Positions 7,893-16,710 of a DNA stretch of 60,659 nucleotides are shown in pieces; position 1 is the first letter of the stretch; the number at the start of each line of letters is the position of its first letter. The notes below the pieces were generated by a model. The model was given only the letters and a program-made list of their open reading frames with translations, did not search any database and had not been told where the DNA came from. Source of the DNA: an uncultured Acetatifactor sp. Its GTDB lineage: Bacteria > Bacillota > Clostridia > Lachnospirales > Lachnospiraceae. The stretch covers positions 1 through 60,659 of the forward strand of contig CANPYT010000010.1 of NCBI GenBank assembly GCA_947588705.1. The letters run 5' to 3'. The position numbers and the translations under genes were made by a program.

Positions 7893-9299
7893 CTATTCCC
7901 TGCCGTCCCAGCAGTAGGTACAGAGCCTTTGCCTGGGGATCCCCACGGAAGCGATCATATCGTCCAGCCTGTGATAGCGCAGGGTGGTAAAGTTCAGCTG
8001 GCGTCCGATCCGCTCCACCATCTCGGCATACTGAGGCGTATCCGGATCCACATAATATTTCAGGTCGATCTTCCTGTCCTCCTGCCCCATCTCCTTCAGG
8101 ACCTGCCTGGCGATCAGGTCCATCTCCGAGGAAGACCTGGAAAAATTCAGGTACTTGCACCCAAACAGCAGGGGCGGGCAGGCCGGGCGGATATGTACTT
8201 CCCTTGCGCCGCTCTGATACAGAAATTCCGTTGTCTCCCGAAGCTGTGTCCCCCGCACGATGGAATCGTCGATCAGAAGCAGGCTCTTGTCCTGGATCAG
8301 CTCCTGCACCGGGATCAGCTTCATCTTTGCGATCAGGTTCCGCTGCGTCTGGATCGTCGGCATAAAGGAGCGTGGCCAGGTCGGCGTATATTTGATAAAC
8401 GGCCTGGAAAAAGGGATCCCTGACCGGTTTGCGTATCCGATGGCGTGGGCTGTGCCGGAATCCGGTACGCCCGCCACGATATCCGGCCTCACATTGTCGC
8501 GCTCCGCCAGCAAGGCGCCGCAGTTATAGCGCATCTGCTCCACGCAGATCCCCTCGTAGGAGGAGGAAGGGTACCCGTAGTACACCCACAAGAAGGTACA
8601 GATCTTCATGTCCTTCCCGGGCCTGGCCAGCGTCTGTACGCTCTCCGGCGTCACCACCACGATCTCCCCGGGGCCCAGCTCCCTCTCCTCCACATACCCC
8701 AGGTTCAGGTAGGCAAAGCTCTCAAAAGAAACGCAGTGGGCGCCCTCCTTCTTCCCGATGACCACAGGCGTCCTGCCGAGCCTGTCCCTGGCCGCGTAGA
8801 TCCCCTTCGGCGTCATCAGGAGGATGGACATGGAGCCGTCTATGGCCTCCTGTGCGCGACGGATGCCGTCTACCAGGTTTTCTTCCTGGTTCACGATGGA
8901 GGCCACAAGCTCCGTGGCGTTGATCTCTCCCCCGCTCATCTCCAGGAAATGGGAATGGCCTTTTGAAAAAAGTTCCCTGACCAGCTCGTCCGTGTTGTTG
9001 ATCTTTCCCACCGTGGTGATGGCGTATGTCCCGTGGTGGGAGCGCACCATCAGCGGCTGGGGCTCGTAATCCGATATACAGCCGATCCCCATATGTCCGT
9101 GCATCTCATTGACATCCTTGTCGAATTTCGTGCGGAAAGGCGCGTTCTCGATGTTGTGGATCGCCCTCTCATAGCCGCTCTCCCTGCTGTAGACTGCCAT
9201 TCCCGCCCTTCTTGTCCCGAGATGGGAATGATAATCCGTCCCAAAAAAGAGGTCAAACACACAATCCTCTTTGGCTGCCACTCCAAAAAAACCACCCAT
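7893..9299 (-). CDS. PurF paralogue with a degenerate glutaminase domain
   Basis: A 468-residue homologue of amidophosphoribosyltransferase. The phosphoribosyltransferase half is intact: LLLIDDSIVRGTQLRE is the PRPP-binding loop and the C-terminus keeps CTYCWDG. The N-terminal Ntn-hydrolase half is not catalytic by inspection. The chain starts MGGFFG where active enzymes expose Cys (CGVFG). The Arg loop (HVRYST in the true PurF at 10804-12264) reads GCISD, and the HNGN oxyanion motif reads TVGKIN. A GGGGAG ribosome site fixes the start, so no propeptide is missing. It could use free ammonia, regulate PurF or act on another substrate. It lies directly downstream of purB. Confidence 0.85.
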   Translation of the reverse strand: MGGFFGVAAKEDCVFDLFFGTDYHSHLGTRRAGMAVYSRESGYERAIHNIENAPFRTKFDKDVNEMHGHMGIGCISDYEPQPLMVRSHHGTYAITTVGKINNTDELVRELFSKGHSHFLEMSGGEINATELVASIVNQEENLVDGIRRAQEAIDGSMSILLMTPKGIYAARDRLGRTPVVIGKKEGAHCVSFESFAYLNLGYVEERELGPGEIVVVTPESVQTLARPGKDMKICTFLWVYYGYPSSSYEGICVEQMRYNCGALLAERDNVRPDIVAGVPDSGTAHAIGYANRSGIPFSRPFIKYTPTWPRSFMPTIQTQRNLIAKMKLIPVQELIQDKSLLLIDDSIVRGTQLRETTEFLYQSGAREVHIRPACPPLLFGCKYLNFSRSSSEMDLIARQVLKEMGQEDRKIDLKYYVDPDTPQYAEMVERIGRQLNFTTLRYHRLDDMIASVGIPRQRLCTYCWDGRE

Positions 9300-9334
9300 A
9301 TCGTCTCCCCTTTACCCCGCTGTGCCCCCAGGGC

Positions 9335-10786
9335 CTATACGCTGATCTCCGCCTTCATTCCAAGCAGCTCCCGGTTTTTCTCCAGAAGCGGCCGGATCAC
9401 GTCCGCCAGGAAAGCGTCTACCTGCTCCCTGGAACGGCCCACATACCGCTCGGGCTCCATGGTCTTCTGCAGCTCTTCCAGGGTCAGGTTAAAAGCGGGA
9501 TCCGCCGCGATCAGCTCCAGCAGATTGTTCTCCCCGCCTTTTTCCTTCACATTCCTCCCCGCCTCCATGGAAAGCTCCCGGATACGCTCATGGAGCTCCT
9601 GCCGGTTGCCGCCGTTCTTCACCGCGTCCATCATGATATTCTCCGTCGCCATAAAGGGCAGTTCGCTGCGCAGGTGCTTCTCGATGACCTTGGGATACAC
9701 CACCAGCCCGTCCACCACGTTCAGGCACAGATCCAGAATGCCGTCCACCGCCAGAAAGCCCTCCGGGACAGAAAGGCGCTTGTTGGCCGAATCGTCCAGC
9801 GTCCTCTCAAACCACTGGGCCGCCGATGTGACCGCCGGGTTCAGGGCGTCCACCATCACGTACCGGGAAAGGGACGCGATGCGCTCGCACCGCATGGGAT
9901 TCCTCTTGTACGCCATGGCCGAGGAACCGATCTGGTTTTTCTCAAAGGGCTCCTCCACCTCTTTCAGATGCTGAAGCAGCCGGATGTCGTTGCTCATCTT
10001 GTGCGCGGAAGCCGCGATCCCCGCCAGCACGTTCAAGACCCGGGTGTCCACCTTGCGGGAGTATGTCTGCCCCGAAACGGGATAACACTCCTTAAATCCC
10101 ATCTTCTTCGCGATCATGGGATCGATCTTGTCTATGGTCTCCTGGTCCCCGTCAAAAAGCTCCAGGAAAGACGCCTGGGTGCCGGTGGTGCCCTTGGAGC
10201 CCAAAAGCTTCATGCCGGAAAGCACATACTCCAGATCCTCCAGATCCAGGTAAAATTCCTGCATCCACAGGGTCGCCCGCTTCCCGACGGTGGTGGGCTG
10301 GGCCGGCTGGAAATGGGTGAAGGCCAGCGTGGGCTGGGCCTTGTACTTCTCCGCGAAATCCGCCAGCTCGGCGATCACATTCACCAGTTTCCTTTTCACC
10401 AGCTTCAGCGCCTCTGTCATGACGATAATGTCCGTGTTATCGCCCACATAGCAGGAAGTCGCCCCCAGGTGGATGATGCCCGCCGCCTTTGGGCACTGCT
10501 GCCCGTAGGCATAGACATGGCTCATCACGTCATGGCGCACTTCCTTCTCCCGCGCCCTCGCCACATCGTAGTTGATGTCCTCCGCATGTGCTTTCAGCTC
10601 TTCGATCTGCTCGTCGGTGATGACCGGCTCGCCGTTTTGGCTGAGCCCCAATTCTTTTTCCGTCTCGGCCAGCGCGATCCACAGTCTGCGCCAGGTGCGG
10701 AATTTCATGTCCGGCGAAAAAATATACTGCATTTCCGCGCTGGCATAGCGCTCTGAGAGCGGGCTCTGATATCTGTCTGTGCTCAT
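9335..10786 (-). CDS. purB: Adenylosuccinate lyase
   Basis: PurB catalyses two beta-eliminations that release fumarate: SAICAR to AICAR, and adenylosuccinate to AMP. The 483-residue protein has the fumarase/aspartase superfamily signature GSSAMAYKRNPMRCE. It also has HLGATSCYVGDN and the catalytic-His region TLAFTHFQPAQPTTVGKR. It begins MSTDRYQSPLSERYAS, as usual for the longer eukaryote-like PurB group found in clostridia. It lies 17 bases after purF and 35 bases before the PurF paralogue in the leftward purine operon. Confidence 0.95.
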   Translation of the reverse strand: MSTDRYQSPLSERYASAEMQYIFSPDMKFRTWRRLWIALAETEKELGLSQNGEPVITDEQIEELKAHAEDINYDVARAREKEVRHDVMSHVYAYGQQCPKAAGIIHLGATSCYVGDNTDIIVMTEALKLVKRKLVNVIAELADFAEKYKAQPTLAFTHFQPAQPTTVGKRATLWMQEFYLDLEDLEYVLSGMKLLGSKGTTGTQASFLELFDGDQETIDKIDPMIAKKMGFKECYPVSGQTYSRKVDTRVLNVLAGIAASAHKMSNDIRLLQHLKEVEEPFEKNQIGSSAMAYKRNPMRCERIASLSRYVMVDALNPAVTSAAQWFERTLDDSANKRLSVPEGFLAVDGILDLCLNVVDGLVVYPKVIEKHLRSELPFMATENIMMDAVKNGGNRQELHERIRELSMEAGRNVKEKGGENNLLELIAADPAFNLTLEELQKTMEPERYVGRSREQVDAFLADVIRPLLEKNRELLGMKAEISV

Positions 10787-10803
10787 TGGATGGTGGTCTC
10801 CTT

Positions 10804-12264
10804 TTATTGTTCAAATTCTCCGCGGATATCCTCCGCGGGGGGCTCCATGGGATACTGGCCCGAGAAACATCCTGTGCAGACCCGCTTATCCCCCATGATC
10901 TCCTGAAGCCTCTCCAGCTTTAGGTACGCCAGGGTATCCGTGCCGATCATGCGGCAGATCTCCGGCACATCCCGGTTAAAGGCGATAAGCTGCTCCCTGG
11001 CGGGAACGTCGGTGCCAAAATAACAGGGCCACAAAAAGGGCGGGGAACTGACCCGCATATGGACTTCCTTTGCGCCGGCCTCCCGGAGCATCCTCACAAT
11101 GCGGTCAGAAGTGGTTCCCCGGACGATGGAATCGTCGATCATGATGATCCGCTTTCCCTCCACCGCCTCCCGGATGGGATTCAGCTTCACCTGTACGCTG
11201 CTCTCCCGGCTTTTCTGCTTCGGCTTGATAAAGGTCCGCCCCACATAGGCGTTTTTTACAAAGGCTGTGCCATAGGGGATGCCGGACTGCAGGGAGTACC
11301 CCAGCGCCGCGCAGTTCCCGGATTCCGGGACGCCTACCACGAGGTCCGCGTCCACAGGGGAATCCATGGCCAGGTATTTGCCTGCCATGAGCCGGAAATG
11401 ATAAACGCTCACTTCGTCCAGAATGCTGTCCGGACGGGCGAAATAGATATACTCGAACACGCACCGCGCCTGCCTGTCGGCGGGAAGCGCGTGGCGCATA
11501 AAGGATTCCAGCCCCTTTTCGGGAGAGATCGTCACGATCTCCCCGGGGCGCACATCGCGCACAAATTCCGCCCCCACCGTGTCCAGGGCGCAGCTTTCGC
11601 TGGCCAGGAGCCAGGTGTTATCCCGCCTGCCGATGCAAAGGGGCCGGAAGCCAAAGGGATCCCTTGCCCCGATCAGCTTCCTGGGCGACATGATCACCAG
11701 CGAGTAAGCGCCCGCGATCTTCTCCATGGCCCTTCCCACCGCCTCCTCCACAGTCCGGGAGTTCAGGCGCTCCCTGGCGATCAGATAGGCGATCACCTCG
11801 GAGTCGATGGTAGTCTGAAAAATGGCCCCCGTGTACTCCAGCTCATGCCGCAGCTTCGGCGCGTTGATCAGATTGCCGTTGTGGGCCAGGCCCAGCGTAC
11901 CCTTCACATAATTTAAAACCAGGGGCTGGGCGTTTTCCCGTGTGGAGCTGCCCGCGGTGGAATACCGCACATGCCCTACCCCGATATCGCCCTTCAGCTT
12001 TTCCAGGTGTTCCGGCGCAAACGCCTCGTTCACCAGCCCCATATCCTTGCGGGAGAGCACCTTCCCCTTGGGGCCGCTTGTGTCGCTGACGGCGATGCCG
12101 CAGCTCTCCTGGCCGCGGTGCTGCAGGGCCAGCAGCCCGTAATAGATCGTGGAGGAAACATCGCCGCCGTCGAAATCGTAGGCGCCAAATACGCCGCACT
12201 CCTCCCGCAGCTTGTCGCCGTCCTCTGTCTGTATGTAAATCGGATCCGTCACTTTTCCTCTCAT
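10804..12264 (-). CDS. purF: Amidophosphoribosyltransferase
   Basis: PurF makes 5-phosphoribosylamine from PRPP and glutamine, the first step of de novo purine synthesis. This copy has an intact glutaminase: Cys23 in EECGVFGAYD is exposed after removal of a short propeptide, with HVRYSTAGSS and LAHNGNL. The PRPP loop is IIMIDDSIVRGTTSDR and the C-terminus holds CTGCFSGQYP. No clear ribosome site precedes the ATG at 12264. GAGG within codons 2-4 could instead serve a GTG at 12252, leaving a slightly shorter propeptide. It lies between purC and purB. Confidence 0.96.
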   Translation of the reverse strand: MRGKVTDPIYIQTEDGDKLREECGVFGAYDFDGGDVSSTIYYGLLALQHRGQESCGIAVSDTSGPKGKVLSRKDMGLVNEAFAPEHLEKLKGDIGVGHVRYSTAGSSTRENAQPLVLNYVKGTLGLAHNGNLINAPKLRHELEYTGAIFQTTIDSEVIAYLIARERLNSRTVEEAVGRAMEKIAGAYSLVIMSPRKLIGARDPFGFRPLCIGRRDNTWLLASESCALDTVGAEFVRDVRPGEIVTISPEKGLESFMRHALPADRQARCVFEYIYFARPDSILDEVSVYHFRLMAGKYLAMDSPVDADLVVGVPESGNCAALGYSLQSGIPYGTAFVKNAYVGRTFIKPKQKSRESSVQVKLNPIREAVEGKRIIMIDDSIVRGTTSDRIVRMLREAGAKEVHMRVSSPPFLWPCYFGTDVPAREQLIAFNRDVPEICRMIGTDTLAYLKLERLQEIMGDKRVCTGCFSGQYPMEPPAEDIRGEFEQ

Positions 12265-12401
12265 TCTGCCGCTGCAAACGGCGTCTCAGCCGCGAAGGCC
12301 CTTAAATTTGCCGCCCTGCCGCTCCCTGCCGCAGGGCACAGCCCCCGGCGCGTTCCCCCCGGGCGCGTCCCTTAGGCATGTTTCCCTTAACCCGTCTTCT
12401 C

Positions 12402-13106
12402 CTACAGGCCCAGGCGTTTAAACACTTCGTTATAAGCTTCCTCCACGTTCCCAAGATCCCTGCGGAAACGATCCTTATCCAGCTTCTCGTTGGTATTGAC
12501 ATCCCAAAGCCTGCAGGTGTCGGGAGAGGTCTCGTCCGCCAGGATGATCTGCCCGTGGTACCTTCCAAACTCGATCTTAAAGTCGATCAGCCGGATCCCC
12601 GCCTGCAGGAAATACGCTTTCAGGACCTCGTTTACCTTGAAGGCATATTTTTTGATCACTTCGATCTCTTCCCAGGTAGCCAGGTTCAGCGCCCTGGCAA
12701 AATAATCGTTGATCAGGGGATCGCCCAGCTCGTCGTTCTTATAGGAAAACTCAATCGTGGGCTCGGTAAACGGCGTTCCCTCGGGAACCCCCAGCCTCTT
12801 GGAAAAGCTGCCCGCCGCCACATTGCGGATGATGACTTCCAGGGGCACGATCTCCACGCGCTTCACGGCGGTCTCCCTGTCGCTCAGCTCCTCGATAAAG
12901 TGGGTGGGAACCCCCTCCTTCTCCAGCAGCTGGAACACATGGTTGGTCATCTTATTGTTGATGACGCCCTTCCCCACGATAGTTCCTCTCTTCTCACCGT
13001 TAAACGCGGTGGCATCGTCCTTGTAATCCACGATCAGCACATCGGGATCATCCGTCAGGAAAACCTTCTTTGCCTTGCCTTCATAGAGCTGTTCCAGTTT
13101 TTTCAT
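12402..13106 (-). CDS. purC: SAICAR synthetase
   Basis: PurC joins aspartate to CAIR using ATP to form SAICAR. The protein is 234 residues, the usual length, and starts [16 protein letters not shown]. It has the signatures [39 protein letters not shown] and [14 protein letters not shown]. The start at 13106 follows GAGGAGAT. An upstream extension of the frame runs into the promoter region and is not coding. It is the first gene of the purine operon, transcribed from the promoter at 13213-13241. The 137-base gap to purF is GC-rich with small hairpins but has no riboswitch that I recognise. Confidence 0.95.
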   Translation of the reverse strand: MKKLEQLYEGKAKKVFLTDDPDVLIVDYKDDATAFNGEKRGTIVGKGVINNKMTNHVFQLLEKEGVPTHFIEELSDRETAVKRVEIVPLEVIIRNVAAGSFSKRLGVPEGTPFTEPTIEFSYKNDELGDPLINDYFARALNLATWEEIEVIKKYAFKVNEVLKAYFLQAGIRLIDFKIEFGRYHGQIILADETSPDTCRLWDVNTNEKLDKDRFRRDLGNVEEAYNEVFKRLGL

Positions 13107-13212
13107 ATCTCCTCTTTTCTGCTGCAGCCGACAGCCTGTTCTTTCCCGGAGCCAGTGGGCCGGGCGGCCCCGTTGGCCCGGAGATGTACTTGCACCAGTG
13201 CTCACAGTGCAC

Positions 13213-13241
13213 ATTATAGCCTATTAAGTACCATAAATCAA
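13213..13241 (-). promoter_or_regulatory. Promoter of the purine operon
   Basis: On the minus strand TTGATT (13241-13236), a 17-base spacer, and TATAAT (13218-13213). The untranslated leader to purC is about 100 bases and shows no purine-riboswitch core that I can recognise. Confidence 0.75.
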
Positions 13242-13267
13242 TAGCCCTTTGGGGGAATCAGCTCCCG

Positions 13268-14434
13268 TCATACGTCCTCATACCGCTCCGCCATCCCCAG
13301 GATCTCGGACGCATAGGCGGGATATTTCTTCACGATCCCCATGATCTCCTTCCGGGAGTTCTCCGCCACCTCGTTGTTATAATTCATCTGCTTCCGCAGC
13401 GCCTGACGGCGCAGGATCAGGTCATGGCGGATCTCAACCATCTCCCGCTGGTCCAGCAGCGCCCCCGGCTGGTTTATCCATCTGTCCGGGTCCGTGATGT
13501 GGTAATTGGACATCCGCGTCTGGAGCTGCTTTTGGAAATATTCCAGTTTTGCCTCCGCCTCGGCGTACTCCTTCCGTTCTTCCTTCTCCTGACAGTATTG
13601 GTTCCAGAGCTTTTCCAGGGCCGCGGCCCCCTCCGTATCGTACTTTATGCGGAGGTAATCATGGAGGTTGCTGTTATTCACATACCGGATCTTTACTTTA
13701 TTCTGAAGCAGGATCAGCTTATTTATGGCCTTATCCACCCGGCGTTTCTCCCTGTCCGCGTCGGAATATTTTGCCCACAGCCCGGCGATCGCCACCACCG
13801 CCGCCCCCACGGAAATGATATATCCCACCTGGGTCTTCATCTGGAACCCAAACTGCAGGATCAAAAGCATCACCACGCAGGCTGCCAGCGCCGCCAGGAA
13901 GATCAGCGCCATTCCCTTCAGGTTGGCCAGCATACCCTCAAGCTCCCCCCGTCGGTAGGAATAGGCGTTCCGTTCCCTGTCCAGGCGTTTCAGGTCCTGC
14001 CGCACCAGATCGCCGTATTTCTCGCACTCCTTCAGCTTCTCTATGCCTTCCTGGACATCCGCCTCCTGCCGGTGCATTTTGTAATAGTCGGAATCCCGCA
14101 TCCGGTTTTTCTTTCCGTGATATTTTTCCCGCTCTTGGTTCAGCGTCGCCACCCGTCTGGCCACATTGTTCAGCGCCTCCCGTTCCTCCTCCGGCAGGGC
14201 TTCTATCTCCTCAATATCCGTCAGATAGGCCGTCACCAGCGCATATTCCCCCTTTAGCTGGCTGATCTCCCGGGAAGCCTCGGCCGCCTGCTCCAGGCAT
14301 TCTGTCACGAACTGCCTGCGCTGCTCGTCGTCCCGGAAATCTACGCTTTCCCGGACTCCGCCCACGTTTATCCAGTCCGTATCCTCCGGCTTCTGTTTTT
14401 TTCTCCTTCTGAATAAATTTCTCCAAAATCCCAT
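13268..14434 (-). CDS. Coiled-coil membrane protein, unknown function
   Basis: A 388-residue protein I do not recognise. The N-terminus is very basic (WRNLFRRRKKQK). Residues about 40-165 are charged and coiled-coil-like. Two hydrophobic segments follow near 175-195 (GMALIFLAALAACVVMLLIL) and 205-220 (VGYIISVGAAVVAIAGLWA). A second charged helical region rich in Tyr, Arg and Glu runs to the C-terminus. It therefore looks like a helical hairpin in the membrane with long cytoplasmic arms. It is the last gene of the DUF5717 operon, 14 bases after the helical-repeat gene, so it may anchor that assembly. GGGAG precedes the start. Confidence 0.75.
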   Translation of the reverse strand: MGFWRNLFRRRKKQKPEDTDWINVGGVRESVDFRDDEQRRQFVTECLEQAAEASREISQLKGEYALVTAYLTDIEEIEALPEEEREALNNVARRVATLNQEREKYHGKKNRMRDSDYYKMHRQEADVQEGIEKLKECEKYGDLVRQDLKRLDRERNAYSYRRGELEGMLANLKGMALIFLAALAACVVMLLILQFGFQMKTQVGYIISVGAAVVAIAGLWAKYSDADREKRRVDKAINKLILLQNKVKIRYVNNSNLHDYLRIKYDTEGAAALEKLWNQYCQEKEERKEYAEAEAKLEYFQKQLQTRMSNYHITDPDRWINQPGALLDQREMVEIRHDLILRRQALRKQMNYNNEVAENSRKEIMGIVKKYPAYASEILGMAERYEDV

Positions 14435-14447
14435 TGACCCACTCCCG

Positions 14448-15302
14448 TCAGTTGCTCACGCTGCTGCGATAGCTGTCCTTCAAAGTCCGGATCAGCCTCT
14501 CCGTCTCCTCATCATAACCCTGCCTGTCCGCTCCGTCGCGCCTCTCCCTGCGGTTGTACAATAGCAGGTATTCCGGCTGCTGTTCCCATTCCCGGAGCAG
14601 CTGTTCCAGCTTCTTCTCCAGCTCCAGCGTGTGATCGTACCCTTCCGCCTGCCCCGCGGCAAACGCCACATATTCCTCCTCCGGCAGCGCCATCCTCATC
14701 GCGGCCAGGTAATCCCGGTAACAGTCAGGATCCCCGTCCGTCCTATATGCCTCCTGGAAGCATTCCGCCGCCCTGTCATAGAGCATCAGCCCTGTCAGGG
14801 CCACCCCCTTGTTGTGCAGGATCGCCGAGAGGCAGCTCACTGCGGGAAGCGGTTCCCCCTTATCCTCCAGCTCCCGCCATCTGGCCATCAGCGCGTCATA
14901 TTCCCGGACTGCCGACAGATATTTCTTTTTCTTTACCAGATAGTCCACCTGGCTCTTGCGCTTTTCTATGCGGCTCAGGCCCGCCCCCTGTTTCAGCACC
15001 TGTTCCACTTCCAGCATCTCCGCCTGGCTGTACATGCCTGTATAGTTCAGTATCATGCCTACAAAGGCGCTGAGGGAGCCCTGCCTGTGCACCAGGGGAT
15101 GAAGCCCCCTGGCAAGCTCCCTGAGGCCGCATTCCTGCTCGATCCAGTGCAAAAGCCCGTCGTTCATCAGTGACAGGTCCAACAGGAATGCGTTCTCCTT
15201 CAGACAATAGCACAATTCCTCCATGCAGTATACATTCATCTCAAGGCTCGGAATACAATATGAAGTTTTCGCGTAATTCCCCACACAGACGCTGACGTAC
15301 AT
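14448..15302 (-). CDS. Helical-repeat protein of the DUF5717 operon
   Basis: A 284-residue cytoplasmic protein without signal or membrane segments. It opens MYVSVCVGNYAKTSYCIPSLEMNVYCMEELCYCL, a segment rich in Cys and Tyr. The rest is helical, with TPR-like units such as AVREYDALMARWREL and LMLYDRAAECFQEAY, and a charged C-terminus. Length and position suggest an adaptor. It lies between the DUF5716 gene and the coiled-coil membrane gene, with GGAAGGG before the start. I infer a shared complex from gene order alone; there is no recognisable catalytic motif. Confidence 0.75.
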   Translation of the reverse strand: MYVSVCVGNYAKTSYCIPSLEMNVYCMEELCYCLKENAFLLDLSLMNDGLLHWIEQECGLRELARGLHPLVHRQGSLSAFVGMILNYTGMYSQAEMLEVEQVLKQGAGLSRIEKRKSQVDYLVKKKKYLSAVREYDALMARWRELEDKGEPLPAVSCLSAILHNKGVALTGLMLYDRAAECFQEAYRTDGDPDCYRDYLAAMRMALPEEEYVAFAAGQAEGYDHTLELEKKLEQLLREWEQQPEYLLLYNRRERRDGADRQGYDEETERLIRTLKDSYRSSVSN

Positions 15303-15389
15303 ATCCCTTCCACCCGCCGTCCCCGAGACGGCTCCCCTTCCTGAAAAAATAACGCTCCGGCCCCGGCCCGCCGACTGCCTAAGGCTCCC

Positions 15390-16667
15390 TTAAAGCTCTA
15401 TCCGCTCCTGCCAGACATGCCGGGAGGAGGCGCGGAATTCGCCGAATCCCAGATCCTGGATCTGGATGGCCAGCCTGTTCTCCGCCTCCAGATAGAAATG
15501 CATCCGAAGCCTTGCTATGCTGCCCGGGAAATCGTCCAGGATGATCTTTGTCTCCTTCCCGTTCTTCCCTGTAAGCGGCATCACAAGCAGCGTGATCTCG
15601 TTGCCGTTCCGAATATAGAAATCCATAGTGCAGTCCGCCTCGTACCAGTTGACCCCGGCGTCCAGCAGCGCACAGTAAGATTCCTCCCCCTGCCGCAGGA
15701 CCTGCATCCCGATGTTTGCCTTCAGCTTGTCGCGCCCCAGGAACACATGCTCTTTCCCCGCCTTGCTCACATTCAGGCGTTCCTGCATCCCGTAACAGGC
15801 CCCCTTGCTGAAAAGGTTGTTCCCCTGGAAGACGCGCCTGCCCTTACAGAGGTACCGCAGGGACTCCCGCATCCATTCCTGGCGGAAACCATCCCCGATC
15901 AGGTACACGCTGTCCACCTGCGAAACCATGGCATTCTCGGCCACCCGCTGAAACGCCCCGTCCATCTCGCCGATCTGCCTCTCCCGCGCGCCCTCCTCCT
16001 CCGGCAGCGGCTCCCACTCGTAAAAAGGATGGAGCTGCTCGTCGATAAAAGTCACCACCGGGGTGGTCCTGGGGTTGCTCTCCATATGATACACCCGGAT
16101 GCTGCTGCTGCGGTAGTCAAACAGCATGGAACGGTTTGCCCAAAGCTCCGCAGGCTGCCTCAGCATATAGTTGTAATAACTTTCCGTATGGCTCTGGAAC
16201 GCTACTTTATCCGTTTTCAGGTGCACCGCCGCGATCACCCTGTTCAAGACCTCCAGCACCCGGCTGTCCACCATCTCACAGGTAATCATCAGCGCCCCGA
16301 TCCGCTCCGAGGATGCCACCTGGGTCAGAAGCCCAAGGCTCCTCTTAAAAAACAGGGCCAGCAGCGCCACCGGGTCAAAGCTTTCCCCTTCCAGGACCAC
16401 AGGCTCCCCGTCCAGCGCCTGCCCCAGCAGATTCTTCACCAATACCCCCTGGCCTTCCTCCGCGTAGCGCAGGGCGTCTTTCCCGTAAAACCACTGGTTC
16501 ACCCCAAATCGCTTGCAAAGCGCCGCCGGGATATTATAGCTCTGCCCCCCGGCCACCTGGGAAAGGGTTTCCACCTCCCCGGTGTCGGACAGCGCGTAGC
16601 TGATCTGGCAGAACTCGTTTCCCAGATCGTATCCCAGTATCAACTTGTCACTGCTAAAGAAACTCAT
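15390..16667 (-). CDS. DUF5716-family protein, actin/Hsp70-like N-terminus
   Basis: A 425-residue protein that I recognise as DUF5716, a family known mainly from Lachnospiraceae. The N-terminus LILGYDLGNEFCQISYAL resembles the phosphate-1 loop of the actin/Hsp70/ppGpp-phosphatase fold (DxG followed by a beta-hairpin), and VYLIGDGFRQEWM could be the adenosine loop. ATPase activity is therefore plausible but unproven. The C-terminal 100 residues appear beta-rich. I start at 16667 (MSFFSSDK), where AGAGGAAG precedes the ATG; the longer frame adds a GC-rich leader. It lies 43 bases after the DUF5717 gene in a four-gene operon. Confidence 0.8.
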   Translation of the reverse strand: MSFFSSDKLILGYDLGNEFCQISYALSDTGEVETLSQVAGGQSYNIPAALCKRFGVNQWFYGKDALRYAEEGQGVLVKNLLGQALDGEPVVLEGESFDPVALLALFFKRSLGLLTQVASSERIGALMITCEMVDSRVLEVLNRVIAAVHLKTDKVAFQSHTESYYNYMLRQPAELWANRSMLFDYRSSSIRVYHMESNPRTTPVVTFIDEQLHPFYEWEPLPEEEGARERQIGEMDGAFQRVAENAMVSQVDSVYLIGDGFRQEWMRESLRYLCKGRRVFQGNNLFSKGACYGMQERLNVSKAGKEHVFLGRDKLKANIGMQVLRQGEESYCALLDAGVNWYEADCTMDFYIRNGNEITLLVMPLTGKNGKETKIILDDFPGSIARLRMHFYLEAENRLAIQIQDLGFGEFRASSRHVWQERIEL

Positions 16668-16710
16668 CCCGCTTCCTCTCCCCGCCGTGCCGCCCCAGAC
16701 CGGCACAACC

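Noticed and set aside
9212..10756. 514-codon plus-strand frame opposite purB
   Set aside because: It is a compositional shadow of purB with no family likeness.
13107..13212. Purine riboswitch before purC
   Set aside because: The leader has small inverted repeats (GTGCACTGTGAGCAC) but not the conserved three-way-junction core.
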